64,000 nucleotides of DNA. Source: Antilocapra americana (lineage: Eukaryota; Chordata; Mammalia; Artiodactyla; Antilocapridae). How positions within the stretch are numbered: the stretch's first letter is position 1; every line of letters starts with the position of its first letter. Position numbers and translations under genes: made by a program. The DNA is taken from assembly GCA_007570785.1 (NCBI GenBank), contig ML660774.1, positions 579,309 through 643,308 of the forward strand. The letters are read 5' to 3'. The notes below the pieces were generated by a model. That model had not been told where the DNA came from, searched no databases, and worked only from the letters and a program-made list of their open reading frames with translations. Below, one piece after another: positions 44,346 to 56,639 of this stretch.

Positions 44346-44779
44346 TATTCAATCAGAGCACGTAGAACATGTAATGTTAACTTCTTTTTTCTTTTTCAGA
44401 TATTTTCCCAAATATAGACTCATTTACCAAAGGCTTTTCTGTGATGTTAGAAAAAAAATTCCATTGAATTAAATATGTTAATCCACAATGTATTTTATTT
44501 AACTTGGATTCTTAAAGAGTCTTCAAGGTAAGCCTCAATTTCCATCCTACTTAAAAAAAGTTTATGGCTTGGGGAAAAAATGTAGAAACATAGTACGCAA
44601 GGCTAAATATCAGGTTCCAAAATGTGTACTTTTTTCTGAGGTGTGTTTTTAGCATTATTGTATATAGGTAGGAAATGAGGACATTTTTGGTTTATGATAA
44701 GTAACAAAGATAATTGTTATTCTTTATCATCTCAGGTTGGAGAAGTCACCGTCTCCTTGATAGTTCTACAGAGAAAATA

Positions 44780-45150
44780 TACTGAGTACCAGTTGCCAGG
44801 CACCCATGGTAAGTGGTTTCTATGTGTTATCTCATTTGATTTTCTCAAGGAATGCCTGCTGCTGATGCTAAGTCGCTTCAGTTGTATCCGACTCTGTGCG
44901 ACCCCACAGACAGCAGCCCACCAGGCTCCCCCGTCCCTGGGATTCTCCGGGCAAGAACATTGGAGTGGGTTGCCATTTCCTTCTCCAAGTGAAAAGTGAA
45001 AGTGAAGTCGCTCAGCTGTGTCCGACTCTTTGCGACCCCGTGGACTGCAGCCCACCAGGATCCAGTGAGTGCCATCCCATTTTACAGATTCAGGAATCTC
45101 AGGTGTATTGAAGCTATGGATCCACATTTATCCAACTAAGAGTAAACAAC
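44780..45150 (-). repeat. MIR SINE (minus), split by Bov-A2
   Basis: tgagtaccagttgccaggcac and tctatgtgttatctcatttgatt lie left of the SINE. ccattttacagattcaggaatctcagg lies right of it. Joined across the insert they read as an inverted MIR. Confidence 0.8.
44857..45066 (-). repeat. Bov-A2 SINE dimer (minus), 7-bp TSD
   Basis: Two BovB-derived monomers separated by the aagtgaaaagtgaaagtgaag linker, with the (TGC) tail complement on the left. Flanking gaatgcc (44850-44856) and gagtgcc (45067-45073) are the target duplication with one mismatch. Confidence 0.92.
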
Positions 45151-46065
45151 TGCAGCTGTTTTGTCAGACCCATTGCTGTCACACAGGACATTATGCTGCT
45201 TCTGATAACTAAGTGGAAGAGGAGAAAGAAAATGCATGGACCCCAGAGGACAGCATCTTATTGGAGAAAGTGAGGACTTTGTGAAGTGTAATGGGAAGGA
45301 TTCTTGAAGAAAGTCAGGTTCAGGATATGAAAAATATAAGAAATAAACAAGGGAAAAGGGGGTGGAGTGTGGGACCAGAGGCAGGTTTATAGACAACTCC
45401 TAACACTTATCAGATTAAAGGAAACATCTTTATTTTTAGTTAAACAGAAACTCCCACAACATCTATTCAGTTTTGTGTGTTTAAATGTAGGATTATAAAT
45501 GATACCCTGCTGCCCACCAAGAGTTTACTTGTGGGAAATGAACCTTCTTTTGACATGGAGACAAGCTTCTTAATCATCCGATAATTCTAGCATTTGGACA
45601 TTTGGGGAACCAGGGAATTGCATTTCAAAGCTTCTGCTGAATGCAGGAGTGCTTGGTCAGCATTTTGTCTCAGCAAGAAGCTGAGATCTTGGCTCATAGA
45701 TCTTGGATAGAAAAGACCTTTGAGACGCAGGTGGATTTTCTTGCCAGGGCAGAAGAAGTAATGAAAGCTATTACACAGAGCCTCTAAAGAGCATCCTTCA
45801 GCAACAACTGCTTAGCGGTAGTTACCACTTCAGTTTGTATCTGTCAGGTGAAGATGAAGTGGATCCTAAGCCACTTCTGAGTTTGAGTTGCATTTAAGGA
45901 ATGATCAGGTCTACTCTCCCTCTGTACATAGTGGGCATGGTCTCCCAAGAATGGTGGTAAAAATGACAATGGCAGGGAAAATCATGAGCATTTCTTAGTA
46001 TAATTTCTTCTCTGGGCAGCTACATATTCCTAAATAATTTGATTTCATAATTACAACATGGTATT
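45151..46065. other. No gene or repeat recognised
   Basis: Unique-looking DNA. The minus frame at 45136-45396 has no domain. Confidence 0.4.
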
Positions 46066-46285
46066 AGATGGAGCTTATTTGGCTCAACAGGTAAACAATC
46101 CACTTGCAGTGCAGGAGACACAGGAGACGTGGGTTTGATCCCTGGGTCGGAAAGATCCCCTGGAGGAGGAAATGGCAACCCTCTCTAGTATTCTTGCCTG
46201 GGAAATCCCACGGACAGAGGAGTCTGGTGGGCTACAGTCTGTGGGGTTGCAAAAAGTTGACATGACTGAATGATTGATGTAGGCA
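46066..46285 (+). repeat. Bov-tA SINE
   Basis: Plus-strand copy with a diverged head (gagcttatttggctcaacagg) and an extra internal acaggagac duplication before cgtgggtttgatccctgg. It continues to catgactgaatgattg. Confidence 0.9.
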
Positions 46286-48101
46286 CACCCTTAGATATGT
46301 GGACTTCCAATAAAGGCTTAATTTACAGTCTGTGAGTAAGTATCAGAGTTTTTCAAGATAAGCTAGAAATGATACTTTGATGTGATATGCCCCTAGTTTT
46401 AGTTATTTGTAACTACTTTTATATTTGTAGCTATAGCATAATTCACGCACAGTCATTCAGCGATCTCAGCAGATTTCAGGGCTGACTAGTTTGGAACCAC
46501 TGAAGGCAAAAAGAAATTCAGAAGAGACTGAGTTTGCCTGGGCATTCCTTCTGAAGTTCCACAATGGAAAGAGGAGAAGAAAGAAAGAGACTTGGAGCCA
46601 CGCATTTTGAGAATTAATGGTTGTGTGTCTTTGGGCCAGTTGCTTAATCTCTCTTATCCTTTATTTCGTTATTGTGAAAATAGGGTCATGGGACATGTCA
46701 CTGGGTTTTTTTATGAGGACTGAACAAAACAGCTCGCCACATGTGGCTCATCGCATGCTAAACAAGCATCAGCTCAATTCACAGTTAGTTCTTCAATAGG
46801 CTCCAGAGATGACCAGTTTATTTGGAGCAATCGGATCTCGTTTTGGCAACTCAAGGAACTTGGTACCCATAGCAGTTTTATGTAGAGAGGGAGAAAGGGA
46901 TAGAAAGAAAAATGGTGTGAGAGTACGAGAAGTTGGATGCAGTGCTGATTTATGAATTATATGTCTACTCTACTTGAATTCAGAGAAGTTTCCCAGCTTC
47001 CTGCTGGCCTCAGTGATCCCAGCTTCCTCAATTGTTGCCTTTTTCCCTGTCATCTTTGTGTGCCTGGGGTTTGATGGCTTGTCACATCCTCTGTCCTGAC
47101 GGCAGCCTCAAGCTCCTTCTCCTGGGGCAGCACCCAATCCTTTACCTTCCTCTGCAGCCCTTGTTTGGAGGGTGCTGAGAATGAGGACTCAGAAAAAGCA
47201 TCATCAAGAGTCTGCTGAGCTCTGAGTGGCCATGCAGCTTGAGGAAGCCAGTGCCCACCAGCAAAAGGCTACCTTCCTCTGTCTAGTTATTGTGCGTGGC
47301 CGCTGTGTGGCTGTTCTGAAGATGACTATCAGTCAACCCAGTGCCTTCTGTTTTTCTTAGTGTTCTGTGAGATGTGAAGGACGATGATGAGAAAGTTGCT
47401 TCTGAGCAACACTTCATCCAAAACAGCAATGGCAGACTTTTTTCCAAGCTAAGGTCTTGGGCCAATAACGTGGGAGTGAAAAATGGTATAAAATGTGAAT
47501 GATGCTTTTTAAATGAGGACAGTAGTTTCATGAGAAACCTCAATACTTTAAGATAACACAAAAGTTTTAATTTTTAAGTATATATTTTAAGGGCATAATG
47601 CATGTATACCTATATGCACCTACATATTTTACTGTCAGATTTAAAGTTCAGGCATGCTGTAGAATATCCAGAAAGTCCAAACACTACTTGACATAAAAAC
47701 AAATCTCAGATGTAAGTGCTGTGTAGAATCCAAAGATGTTTCAGGAAAGAGGAACAGATGGCAATTGAAAACTGCCAACTGTAATTCTAATTAGTATCAA
47801 AGTTCAATTTGCTGCAAAGCATGCAGACAATTTATTTGCCATTTGAAAATCCAAGTTTAAACTGAATTTGAATGTAAAATGATTTGAAACATTTTTCATG
47901 GGGTTGACCTGATATTCTCAACCTAGTCATTGACTGTCCTGCTTGATTTTAATTCATCCTAAACTTCCTCCAGAACTTGCCCCAAACTATCTACTTTAAT
48001 CCTTCATTCTGACTGTTATAATTTAATATTTGCTGACCCACCAATCGGCAATTAAATCTTACTTGGTTACATTTCAGTTTGCTGTACTCACTTTGCTCCA
48101 G
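46286..48101. other. No gene or repeat recognised
   Basis: Unique-looking. It is modestly GC-richer at 46980-47280. A 92-codon minus frame at 47283-47561 is without known domain. Confidence 0.4.
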
Positions 48102-48357
48102 AACGCTCTGAGCTGAGGTCCTGTCAGTTATAGCATGTTGGCCATCGCCATACAGTTGGGACTGCTGCTCACAGTGAGTAAACCTCTCAGTGGCTCTTCA
48201 AAAACAGCTGACTGTCCTGAGCTCTTCCACGCTATCATGCACTCTTCCAAGCTGACTATCATGAGCTCTTCCAAGATGACTATCATGAGCTCTTCCATGA
48301 ACACTATCATGAACTCTTCCAAAGAGTGGGAAGCAACTCTTTCAGCAGTCATTTCAG
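48102..48357 (+). other. Candidate exon with a repeat-encoding ORF
   Basis: A pyrimidine-biased stretch ending tttgctccag at 48101 could serve as a 3' splice site. TTTCAG|GTAAGC at 48357/48358 is a near-consensus 5' splice site. Between them an ATG at 48135 opens a frame that continues past the donor to 48416. Its N-terminus MLAIAIQLGLLLTVS looks like a short signal peptide, and the middle is a repeated TIMSSSKM-like octapeptide from the 24-bp minisatellite. I recognise no family. It could equally be non-coding or chance, and no transcript evidence is available. Confidence 0.25.
48207..48322. repeat. 24-bp minisatellite, five units
   Basis: Units begin at 48207, 48231 (shortened to 20 bp), 48251, 48275 and 48299. 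The common core is actatcatgagctcttcca. Because 24 is a multiple of three, reading frames stay open through the array on both strands. Confidence 0.9.
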
Positions 48358-50784
48358 GTAAGCATTTTCTTAAAAACACAACTCTTGCATACATACTTAA
48401 GTTGAGAAAACATTGAAAAGATCCCTTTATCATTTAACAAGGGAATTGACTTTTTCTATAATATACTTCTTCTAATGACCTGGGAAGGAATCTGGGTATA
48501 GTTTAGTAACACATGTGATGGGGGAATTTGGAAACATAAACTAGAAGACCTAGGAAAGAGCCAAAAAAGTAAAAAAGCAATTTTATTTCTATAAGCTATC
48601 TGCATTTCCCATACCTCAGCAAGTCATACTTTTAAGAAGTAAAGTCTGGTGTGAACTTGAACTTGTACATTTGAGTTAAAAACCTTAGCCAGTGATACAT
48701 TGCAAACGATAAGACATCGTTTTTCTTCCAAAACCTGTAACACTTCTCTTCCCACTCCTTCGGCTGGTTTGTCCCACTTCATGGTAGGGTTGAAATATTT
48801 CAAGCTAAGATAACAAAGTCAAGCTCAAGGTCTTCCTAACACAACTTGGGGAAATGCCAAGAGCAGTGTGTTGCTCTTGACAGGTACAACTACATCAGCT
48901 TCGTAAGGGAGAGAAAGATTTGCAGGCCATCCCACAGGGAAATGGAGCAAATGCCTTGCTGAGTTACAGTCACTGAGCTATATCCCTTGGCACACTGTGT
49001 TGTATCTTTTTATAGAAGCTTTGTGAAGATGATGGGCCTGAAAGCGAAAGCACGTTTTAGTAGAAAGGCTTCTATTTGGTCAGTCGGCACTGTCAGAGAT
49101 TAGAAGATTGTTGGGACTCACCCTCGAATGAATTGTTTTCTTTGAGCTCGTATGGGTCCCCCCAAGTGAACACAACAGCGAACTGTGGCTGCAAATACTA
49201 CTGCCTGACCTTTTCCTTTGGCTGCTAATGGACTGTGGGTTGTGCCAGCTGTCAAGGCCTGTCCCTCAAGGGTATTTCCCATGCACATATCTAGCACGTC
49301 ACTGTCACACTTTATAGCTCGTTAGGATGTGGGCTAGTTATTTTTTCTGAATTGGTCATACAAGGGTTTAGTCTGTGCGTCACTAGCAGGTAGAGGGTGA
49401 GAGCGTCCCCTCACATGGAGCCTCAGACATCTGTCAGCCAGACCTCAAGCTGTCCCGAGACTTTGAAGTGAAAACTTACACTGAGAAAATCAGCATTGTT
49501 TCCCCTTGCCACAGCCGTCTCAGCCTTTACTTTGCTCATGAAAGCAAAGAAAATAGGGAAAACATCCGTCTACCCTAGTAGACTGTTTGTGTAGATTGTG
49601 TAAAAGAGAAGAAATATACTTAAGGGGGAAAAGTGTTTCTTTTTTTTTTTCTTGTCTTACATCTAGTCAGCTTCAAAGCAAACATGCTGGGCAGATGAGA
49701 ATCTAGGTTATTAAGAGTTATCTGCTAGGAACACACTTCTCAGCTGCCCATTTAGCTAATGTGGCCCGTTTGTAATGTCATTTTTAATATATTGAATATT
49801 ATTTGCATAGACAGTGTCTAAACACAGGCTCATCATCATAATTACTTACACTTATCTGGAAGAAACATTTTTAAAGTAAACAATTTTCAAAACAATGAAG
49901 TGCACGTATGCTTGAACGTTTGAACGGTGGGTTGGGATATTCAGAATGTATTATCAAAGCGATCTACAGAATATGAGTTAATTTTAGGAGGCATTGTACA
50001 AAGTGAAAATGGTGGGCAGGTGGGTAGGGCCAGTGTTTGTAGGTGTCCTGCTCAAAGCACGGAGCTTGGCGGAAGGACTGTTGGCATTTCTTCATTTTGC
50101 TAATCCAAGTGGATCGAGTCCATGATCTCATAGTACTTGGGGCAGTGTGCACCAGAGATATTATTCCTATTCAAGTCACCTTGAAGGCATGTATGGGTGG
50201 ACTCAGAACTCTTGATTGCTTATCCAGGCTCATGAGATTATTACCTCTCCATTCACAAAAGCAAAATTCTGGAAGTACAGAGAACAGTGGAATGCATTTT
50301 AGCTGATAATAAATCCTGTCAAGCTGTTTTGGTGCCTCTTCAGTCCTTACCTAGCTAAAGCTGGAATCTCAGCGATAAGTGGCCCAGTCCTCTTCTTTCA
50401 CTGTCTAGTATGCTATATAATTGGGTTAGATGTATATTTTATTCATCAAAACACCGTGCGAGTGTTCTGAACTATAAATAAGGGGCTGGCATTAGTCATT
50501 CCAACTGATGGATTCTTACCATCAAAAATAATCAAAGCAAAGGGAAGTCAGAAATATAAAATGATTTTTTCATAAAATGATACTTAACTCAGTTGCATTG
50601 TATATATACAATTTGAATGGAAAAAATGTGAACTAAAATTCCATGATCCTTATTATGCTATAAATATGAGATTATGTTTCATGTGTGATTGGGAACTTTG
50701 CTTTGGAAATGAATGGATCCACTTGGATTCAATCCACAGAAAGGCAGTAGCTGAGAAATACTGGAGAGAAACCTGGTTTCAGAA
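48358..50784. other. No gene or repeat recognised
   Basis: About 2.4 kb with no recognised family. A T-run lies at about 49639-49650. Small frames at 49964-50306 on both strands have no domain. Confidence 0.4.
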
Positions 50785-50958
50785 GCAAACAGATGTAGTT
50801 TGAAAAACTGTTTCCTCCACTAGCTTGCAGTGCAGGCTTGAGCCTGTCCCTTCATCAATGAACCTTAGTTTCTTCATTGTAAGTCATCTCTGTCTTCTCA
50901 GGGTTGATGTTAGGATTAAAGAGATAACACATGTAAACACCTGGTGCACAATTATGTC
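50785..50958 (+). repeat. MIR SINE
   Basis: Plus-strand MIR remnant: gcctgtcccttcatcaatgaacc, tagtttcttcattgtaagtc, gttgatgttaggattaaagagataacacatg, ending caacacctggtgcac-like. Confidence 0.65.
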
Positions 50959-50984
50959 TCTCAGGGGCTTCCAAGTACACTAGC

Positions 50985-51238
50985 TGGGAATGCAGATTCT
51001 GGAGCAGAAATGCCTGGGTGGGGATCCTGGGTCTGCTGCATTATCTCTGTCCTTAAATGAGTTTCTTAGCTTTTCTGTGCTCAGTTTGCTCTCCTGTATA
51101 AGAGGAAAATTAGCAATAAGTAGAGTTGTTATGATGATTAAATGAGTTATGATAGGTAAAGTACTTAGGATAGTATTTGGCAAGCAGTAAATAAGTGATG
51201 CTTATTTAGTAGTATGACAAATATTTATTATTATAGAT
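50985..51238 (+). repeat. MIR SINE, nearly full length
   Basis: Begins gggaatgcagattctggagc and passes the core gtttcttagcttttctgtgctcagtttgc. tagagttgttatgatgattaaatgag follows, and it ends gcaagcagtaaataagtgatg. All MIR segments are in order. Confidence 0.85.
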
Positions 51239-51529
51239 AAGCATTAGGAATTCTGTTTCTCCTCTTCTGTCTCTTGGTGGCAATGGTAACTTTGTGGTTC
51301 TGGGTTCTTGCTTTGACTCCAGTTACATTTACTTGTCGTCACCTGTGATGGAGAATCCCAGGTTAAGAGGGACAACAGGTCTAGCAACAGATGAGAGTTA
51401 CTAGGTCTTCTATCTTGAAATCACACATAATGTATTCTGGAGCCCCTGACCATGGAACTTGAACTCAGCTGGATACCTTGAAGGTCAATATTATGCGGCG
51501 GAAACACCATTGTGGTGTTACTGGGAGGC

Positions 51530-52083
51530 TGTGATGGTCAATTGTAAGCATCAGTTGTAATTGATGGTTAATTGTAAGTTGACTGGGCCACAAGGTGCTC
51601 AGACATTTGGTGAAACGTTATTCTGAATGAGTCTGAGAGTGTTTCTGGGCGAGATCAAAATCTGATTCCACCGACTGAGTAAAGCAGATTGCACTCTGTG
51701 TGATAGGTGGTCCTCATTCAATCAGATGAAGGCCTGAATAGAATTGAAAGGATTCTTAAGAGGAAATTCCTCCAGCCTGACTACTTACAAATTGGGCATT
51801 GGTTTTTTTCGTGCCTTTGGACTCAAACTGAAACACTGGCTCTTGAGGCTGTGGACCTTCAGACTAGAAATATACCATTGGCTCTTTTGGGTCATGGCCT
51901 TTGGATTTGAACTAAGTCATCAGCTCTCTTGGATCCAGCTTCCTGCTCACCTTGAGGATCTGGGGACTTGTCAACCTGTATCACTGCATGAGTGAATGTG
52001 TGTATATTTGTGTGTATTGTATTTTTGCACATTATATTTTGTTGAGTTTGTTTTTCTAAAGAACCTTGACTAATATAATACAG
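51530..52083 (+). mobile_element. ERVL LTR (MLT2-like), solo
   Basis: About 550 bp from tgtgatggtcaattg to ccttgactaatataataca. Internal landmarks are gttgactgggccacaaggtgc, tgagagtgtttctgggcgagat, gactgagtaaagcagat and cagactagaaatataccattgg. TG..CA ends and segment order match an ancient ERVL LTR that I know as MLT2-like. No internal retroviral sequence adjoins it. The open frames within (51707-51995) are incidental. Confidence 0.72.
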
Positions 52084-52204
52084 AATTGAACAGTTTATTT
52101 TAATATTATTTAAATTTTTTCCAATTAATTTTTGTTCCTTCCTTTCCTTGTGGAGTTAATCTTTCTAATAAAGATTTTATTTGACAAAAACAAATGTGTA
52201 TCTA

Positions 52205-53115
52205 ACACCATCCATTCATTTGTTCATTTTTTTTTTTTTTTGCTTGTAGGGTGTATTATGTACCAAGCACTTGCTTGTCTCCAGTACATAAGTGAGAAAA
52301 TGGCTCTTATCCTAATTAAGATAGGCTGGTATCGGAGAGGAACAAGGCAGAAGTAATAAACCAAATTTATGAGTTTTACAGGTTCTAGTCTTCTGAGGAG
52401 GTGTCAGCTAAGCTGAAATTGAAGAAAGTTTTAATCATATTCACAACAAGAGGAGGGGAATTACAGACAGACAGCCTCTTGAAAAACCCAACCAGGATGT
52501 CAACATGCTACGGAAGTGGGAAAGAAGAGTTCTGGTGAGTCACAGCGGTCTCAGTGGAGACAGCAGGAGGGGAAGTCAGAAAGAAGGTGGTGGGGAGGTT
52601 GAGAGGGGGTGAGGACCACGGTAAAGAGATCAGTGTAGCCTTGTGCAAGGACTTGAAGCAATGGATTAACATGGCCTGCTGCTGCTGCTGCTAAGTTGCT
52701 TCAGTTGTGTTTGACCCTGTGCGACCCCATAGATGGCAGCCCACCAAGTTCCCCTGTCCCCGGGATTCTCCAGGCAAGAACACTGGAGTGGGTTGCCATT
52801 TCCTTCTCCAATGCATGAAAGTGAAAAATGAAAGTAGTTGCTCAGTCATGTCCAACTCTTAGCGACCCCTTGGACTGCAGCCTCCCAGGCTTCTCTGTCC
52901 ATGAGATTTTCCAGGCAAGAATACTGGAGTGGGTTGCTATTTCCTTCCCCTAAAATGGCCTCGATCATGTATTTAAAGAGTTTCCTAGGCTACAGACAGA
53001 AGAACTGATTAGTCTGGGTAGGATGGAAATGGGGTGCGGTGGTTGGCAGGGGTGGGGGAGTTGGGGGTGGTTGTGGCTCAGATGAGGGTGGAGACAGTAG
53101 GGACAGGCAGACGCA
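52205..53115 (-). repeat. L2 LINE 3' part (minus), split by Bov-A2
   Basis: Left end cattcatttgttcattt then gtattatgtaccaagcac is the inverted L2 tail. Purine-rich segments follow. Text around the SINE (gcaatggattaacatgg / cagacagaagaactgattagtctgggtagg) resembles the inverted L2 3' ORF region. Heavily decayed. Confidence 0.55.
52677..52952 (-). repeat. Bov-A2 SINE dimer (minus)
   Basis: The (TGC)5 tail complement at 52677-52691 is followed by two monomers joined by the gcatgaaagtgaaaaatgaaag linker, ending gctatttccttcccct. Flanking aacatggcc and aaaatggcc are the probable TSD. Confidence 0.92.
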
Positions 53116-53564
53116 GTGGCAATAACTGCATTTCCCAGCTGGTCCATCAGACCCCACCTTCACCCAATTTCACTCCCTTAAGAAGGATTTTTCACTCACA
53201 TGCTGCCCGGAATAGATCAGGGACCACTGCCATCTTCTTGTTGCAGTCTTCGTGTGTCAGGGTGCAATTAGTTAATTTTTAAGGGCAATATATATGGCTC
53301 ATAATTCTAACTCCACACATATTTGTTGAATGAGTGAAGGAAGTGAGTAAGTGCTATGTACTGTTAGGAAAGAGAGAAAAGGTTCCAATTTCCAGAGAAA
53401 TTATAGGAAATGAAAAGAGTAGAGAGTAAGACACTTTTTTGAATATGTTCAAACTTGGTTGAGACAAAAGTTCTAGAAAGGTTGGGTGGGGAAGTCAGGC
53501 CAAAATATAAGTGTCTTTATAGTACAACAGCCTTTGACGCTGCATTGTTAGCCTAGACTGTGGG
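53116..53564. other. No gene or repeat recognised
   Basis: Spacer between an L2 remnant and a CpG island. It includes no clear core-promoter motif. Confidence 0.4.
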
Positions 53565-53870
53565 ATCTTAAAGCGCCAAGTCCGCCTTTCCGTCCGGTCC
53601 AGTTGTATCTGCCGCCGCATCCCGACCGGGGAGCTCCAGGGTGGCCGAAGGGCCGCTAGGACTCTGGGAGGCGCGAGGGAGGCGCAGCCCTGACGGCAGA
53701 GTAGTGGTGCTGCTGCCCCTCGGAGCTCTGAAACCTGAGGGACGTTTCTCTCTGCCCTGTCGCGCATCTCTGATTCTGGCTTTGGCCGCCTATCTGCCCA
53801 GTGACCGGTCTCCACTTCGACTGAGAGCAGGAGTCTTAAGGGTTAGGAGTGCATTTCGCTCCAACTTTTT
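53565..53870. promoter_or_regulatory. Orphan CpG island
   Basis: About 300 bp of GC-rich DNA with roughly 20-25 CpG dinucleotides, in a window that is otherwise strongly CpG-depleted. Examples are the run from aagcgccaagtccgcc to tgccgccgcatcccgaccgg, the ggcgcgagggaggcgc segment and the tgtcgcgcatctc segment. Such density usually marks a germline-unmethylated promoter or enhancer. Frames are open on both strands (80 codons plus, 106 codons minus), as GC-rich DNA tends to be. No known first exon is recognised and it does not overlap a recognised repeat. Confidence 0.6.
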
Positions 53871-55550
53871 ATCTGCCAATTAGAGAAAACAATCAAACCT
53901 CCATCGCGGAGGATTTATGGAGCTTCTGTATGCCCTGTTTGCACTCACTGAACGGGTTAGTTGAAATAACGTGTGTGAGTGATTTATTTCCCACCGAATG
54001 AACCAGTAGCCTAAATCAGGCAACATAGTTTGTCATTTTGGTGTTATGGAAACAGAGGCTTCCTGGATTCAGGATCAGTGGTCAGTGTGAAAAGATAGAT
54101 CGCTAAGATGGAAATAAGGGTTTGAAAGCCTGTGTAGGAAGAAATATGTGAAGAGGGTTCAGGGTGTCTTCCACATGCGAAAGAAATGAGGAACCTTAGC
54201 CTGTTCGCATCCAGTAAACTGGAAAAGAGGCGTGTGCAAAAGTGGAGACAGAGGCTCAGACCTGCAAACCACCCAGCTCCCTTCAGCAGGAGAGGAGATA
54301 AATGAACAAAGGCAGGTTCACAAAGAGGATTCTACAGCACACACAGCAAGACGCTGAGTGGCACGCGACACTGCGGCTGAACTGTGGCAATATCATGTTA
54401 AAGTAACCAGGTGAAATGTTGGCATTCTGCTTTAGGGATATATATATATATATATATCCCATGAAGCCACATGAAACTGAAAGGAAGGGATTCTGCATGG
54501 TGATGACGTTAGGCTGTGTGGAGGCAGTGATGGGATGGAGACAGAGGAACCACAAGCTTGGATGTAAATGACTGTCATCCTTTTAGCTTTGCACAGGAGA
54601 GATTTGCAGGTGCTGATTACGTTATTAGGAAAAAAGGGAAGAAGAAAAAGGAAGGAGAGAGGGAAGGAGGGCTAAGGGGCCTTGTGTATATCAATAATGA
54701 TAAACCTGATTTATGTTTCCAAGTAGAACAAAAAGTTGATCAAAAAGCCTTTTCTTATAACACTAGGCAAAGTCTCCTTCTAAGTTTATCTGGTTATCTG
54801 GGGCATGCTAGGGACCAGAGCTGGAAAGGTAACTTGTTTTTCCTGACCCACTTGTCTATTTTTCTGAGCATCTTTGGAAAATCTTAACAAAACAAATAAA
54901 ATGACTTTACACTACTCTGTCGCTCCATTTCCCTCTTCCTCATGTCTGTTCCGTATTGAGTTCCACCTTCTAGATGTCTCCTGAAGTCACCCATCCTTCT
55001 TCACCTTATGGGTCAGGAAGTGAGCTCTGCCTGCTTCCTGTTTCTGATGTTAGGCTTGCTTTCTAAAGAGTGGCCATCATTTTCCCTCTAACGTGAAACA
55101 CTGTACCAGGCCCCACTCAGCTCCTCTCATGAAAATGTGAGGTAAAGCCGGACCCCTTAGGAGGGGAGCCAAGACATTTCCTAGCAGACCAGCTTTGCTC
55201 CCGCCCCTCACCCACACTGGCCATACAATGCTGTCTTGCTCTGACTGTCCCGATGCCTCTTGTTCTTGTAGTTGCTCTTCCTCTTTCCTGAAGTCAGCCT
55301 GCTCTTCCCTTTGCCTCGCTGACCAGTTCCTGCTCCCCCTCAGGTAGTGCCTTCTCCATGTGGGGAAGGATTTGCATCCTGTCATCCCCCACGACTGCTT
55401 GCTTGGCCTCTCTCTGCCAGCCGAGACCCCCAGAGCTTGTGAACCAGGAGCAGTGGTGCCTTTAGCCCAGCTTCCCCAGAGGACGGTCTGATGAGCCAAA
55501 GCTGCTCAGTCTGTGCATGTGGAACAGCAGACGGGTTAAAAACAATTATT
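53871..55550. other. No gene confidently recognised
   Basis: Downstream of the CpG island. It holds a (TA)n run at 54439-54457 and a purine-rich tract at 54630-54675. The 140-codon minus frame at 55077-55499 has a charged stretch (REEQADFRKEEEQLQEQE) that could form a short coiled coil. I cannot assign it and see no splice structure that would support it. Confidence 0.4.
54439..54457. repeat. (TA)n microsatellite
   Basis: Nine to ten TA units. Confidence 0.9.
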
Positions 55551-55706
55551 ATTGTTGTTTAGTTGCTAAGTCGTGTCTGACTCTTTTGCAACCCCATGGA
55601 CTGTTGCCTGCCAGGCTCCTTTTAGGGATCTTCACAACCCAGGAACTGAACCAATTATCTCTTGCCACTCAGGCAGATTCTTTACCACCAAGTCATCTGG
55701 GAACCC
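55551..55706 (-). repeat. Bov-tA SINE (minus), internally deleted
   Basis: attgttgtttagttgctaagtc to ctgccaggctcc, then a jump of roughly 50 bp to tttagggatcttcacaaccc. The tRNA head complement ends tcatctgggaaccc. Confidence 0.88.
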
Positions 55707-55940
55707 TAAAATCAATTACTAAATGCTTAACCTATGTTGAAAACAAAAATGATCTTCTTTTTCCTTCCTCAGCTGTGTGTTTCTCTCAGCAGAGATGAAT
55801 TCTTATCATACCTCTCCTTTTCTCAGTAAAATTCAGTTGAGTGTTGTGGACCAAAAGCTCAGAATATTAAAAAAACACTTTTGAAGGTAGAGGTAGACAG
55901 GATGTATCAAAACTCCAATCATGTTTTGTGTAAAAGATGG

Positions 55941-56255
55941 ACTATATTTTTTATCTTTTTAATAATTTTATTTAATTTATCTTGGGTGTACTGGGTCCTC
56001 GTTGCTGTGAGGACTTTGCTCTGATTGTGGGGTGCAGGTTTCTCACTGCAGTGGCCTCATGGTTTGGAAGACAGGCTCGAGGGTGCACGGGCTTCAGGAA
56101 TTGCGGCTCCCAGGCTTCAAAGGACAGGCTCAGTACTTATGGTGCATGGGCTTAGTTGCTCCTCAACACGTGGGATCTTCCTGGACCAGAGATCCAACCC
56201 CTGTATCCTGCACTGGCAGGCAGATCTTTACCACTGAGCCACCAGGGAAATTCCT
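55941..56255 (-). repeat. CHR-2-type SINE (minus)
   Basis: Inverted cetartiodactyl SINE. The A/T-rich tail complement comes first, then ggtgtactgggtcctcgttgc, cactgcagtggcctcatgg, gcttagttgctcctcaacacg and gggatcttcctggaccagagat. The tRNA head complement ends ccactgagccaccaggg. agatgg at 55935-55940 and 56256-56261 is a probable TSD core. Confidence 0.88.
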
Positions 56256-56639
56256 AGATGGCATTTATAGCATACAGAAATCATCTTTATTGTTTCTAAC
56301 ATCTCTATTCATATCAAACTTCAAAGACACTTTAAGTAATAGTGGCCTTTTTATTTATAAAATCAAAATTCAGTGTTATGTGTCTGCAATTTTAGAGGAT
56401 CCAGGGAAGTGGAAATGGTACTCATGAGAGTTATAGTAAATCCATATTTGAAAAATATTATCCTAAAATTTATAATGCTATAAATTTAATTGTAGCATCA
56501 ATTAAATACCAACATTTAAACTATAAAGAGCTTAGTTTAAATTACTTTTAAAGAGAGAAAACATAGGCAACTGTTTTCCTGTGGTTGTGGATGTTCAGGG
56601 GTTTTCTGCTGTGAAAGCTGAATCAAGTCTATATGTAAC

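Noticed and set aside
55077..55499. 140-codon minus-strand ORF with a charged stretch
   Set aside because: Only a short coiled-coil-like segment. No family is recognised and no start, splice or poly(A) context was convincing.
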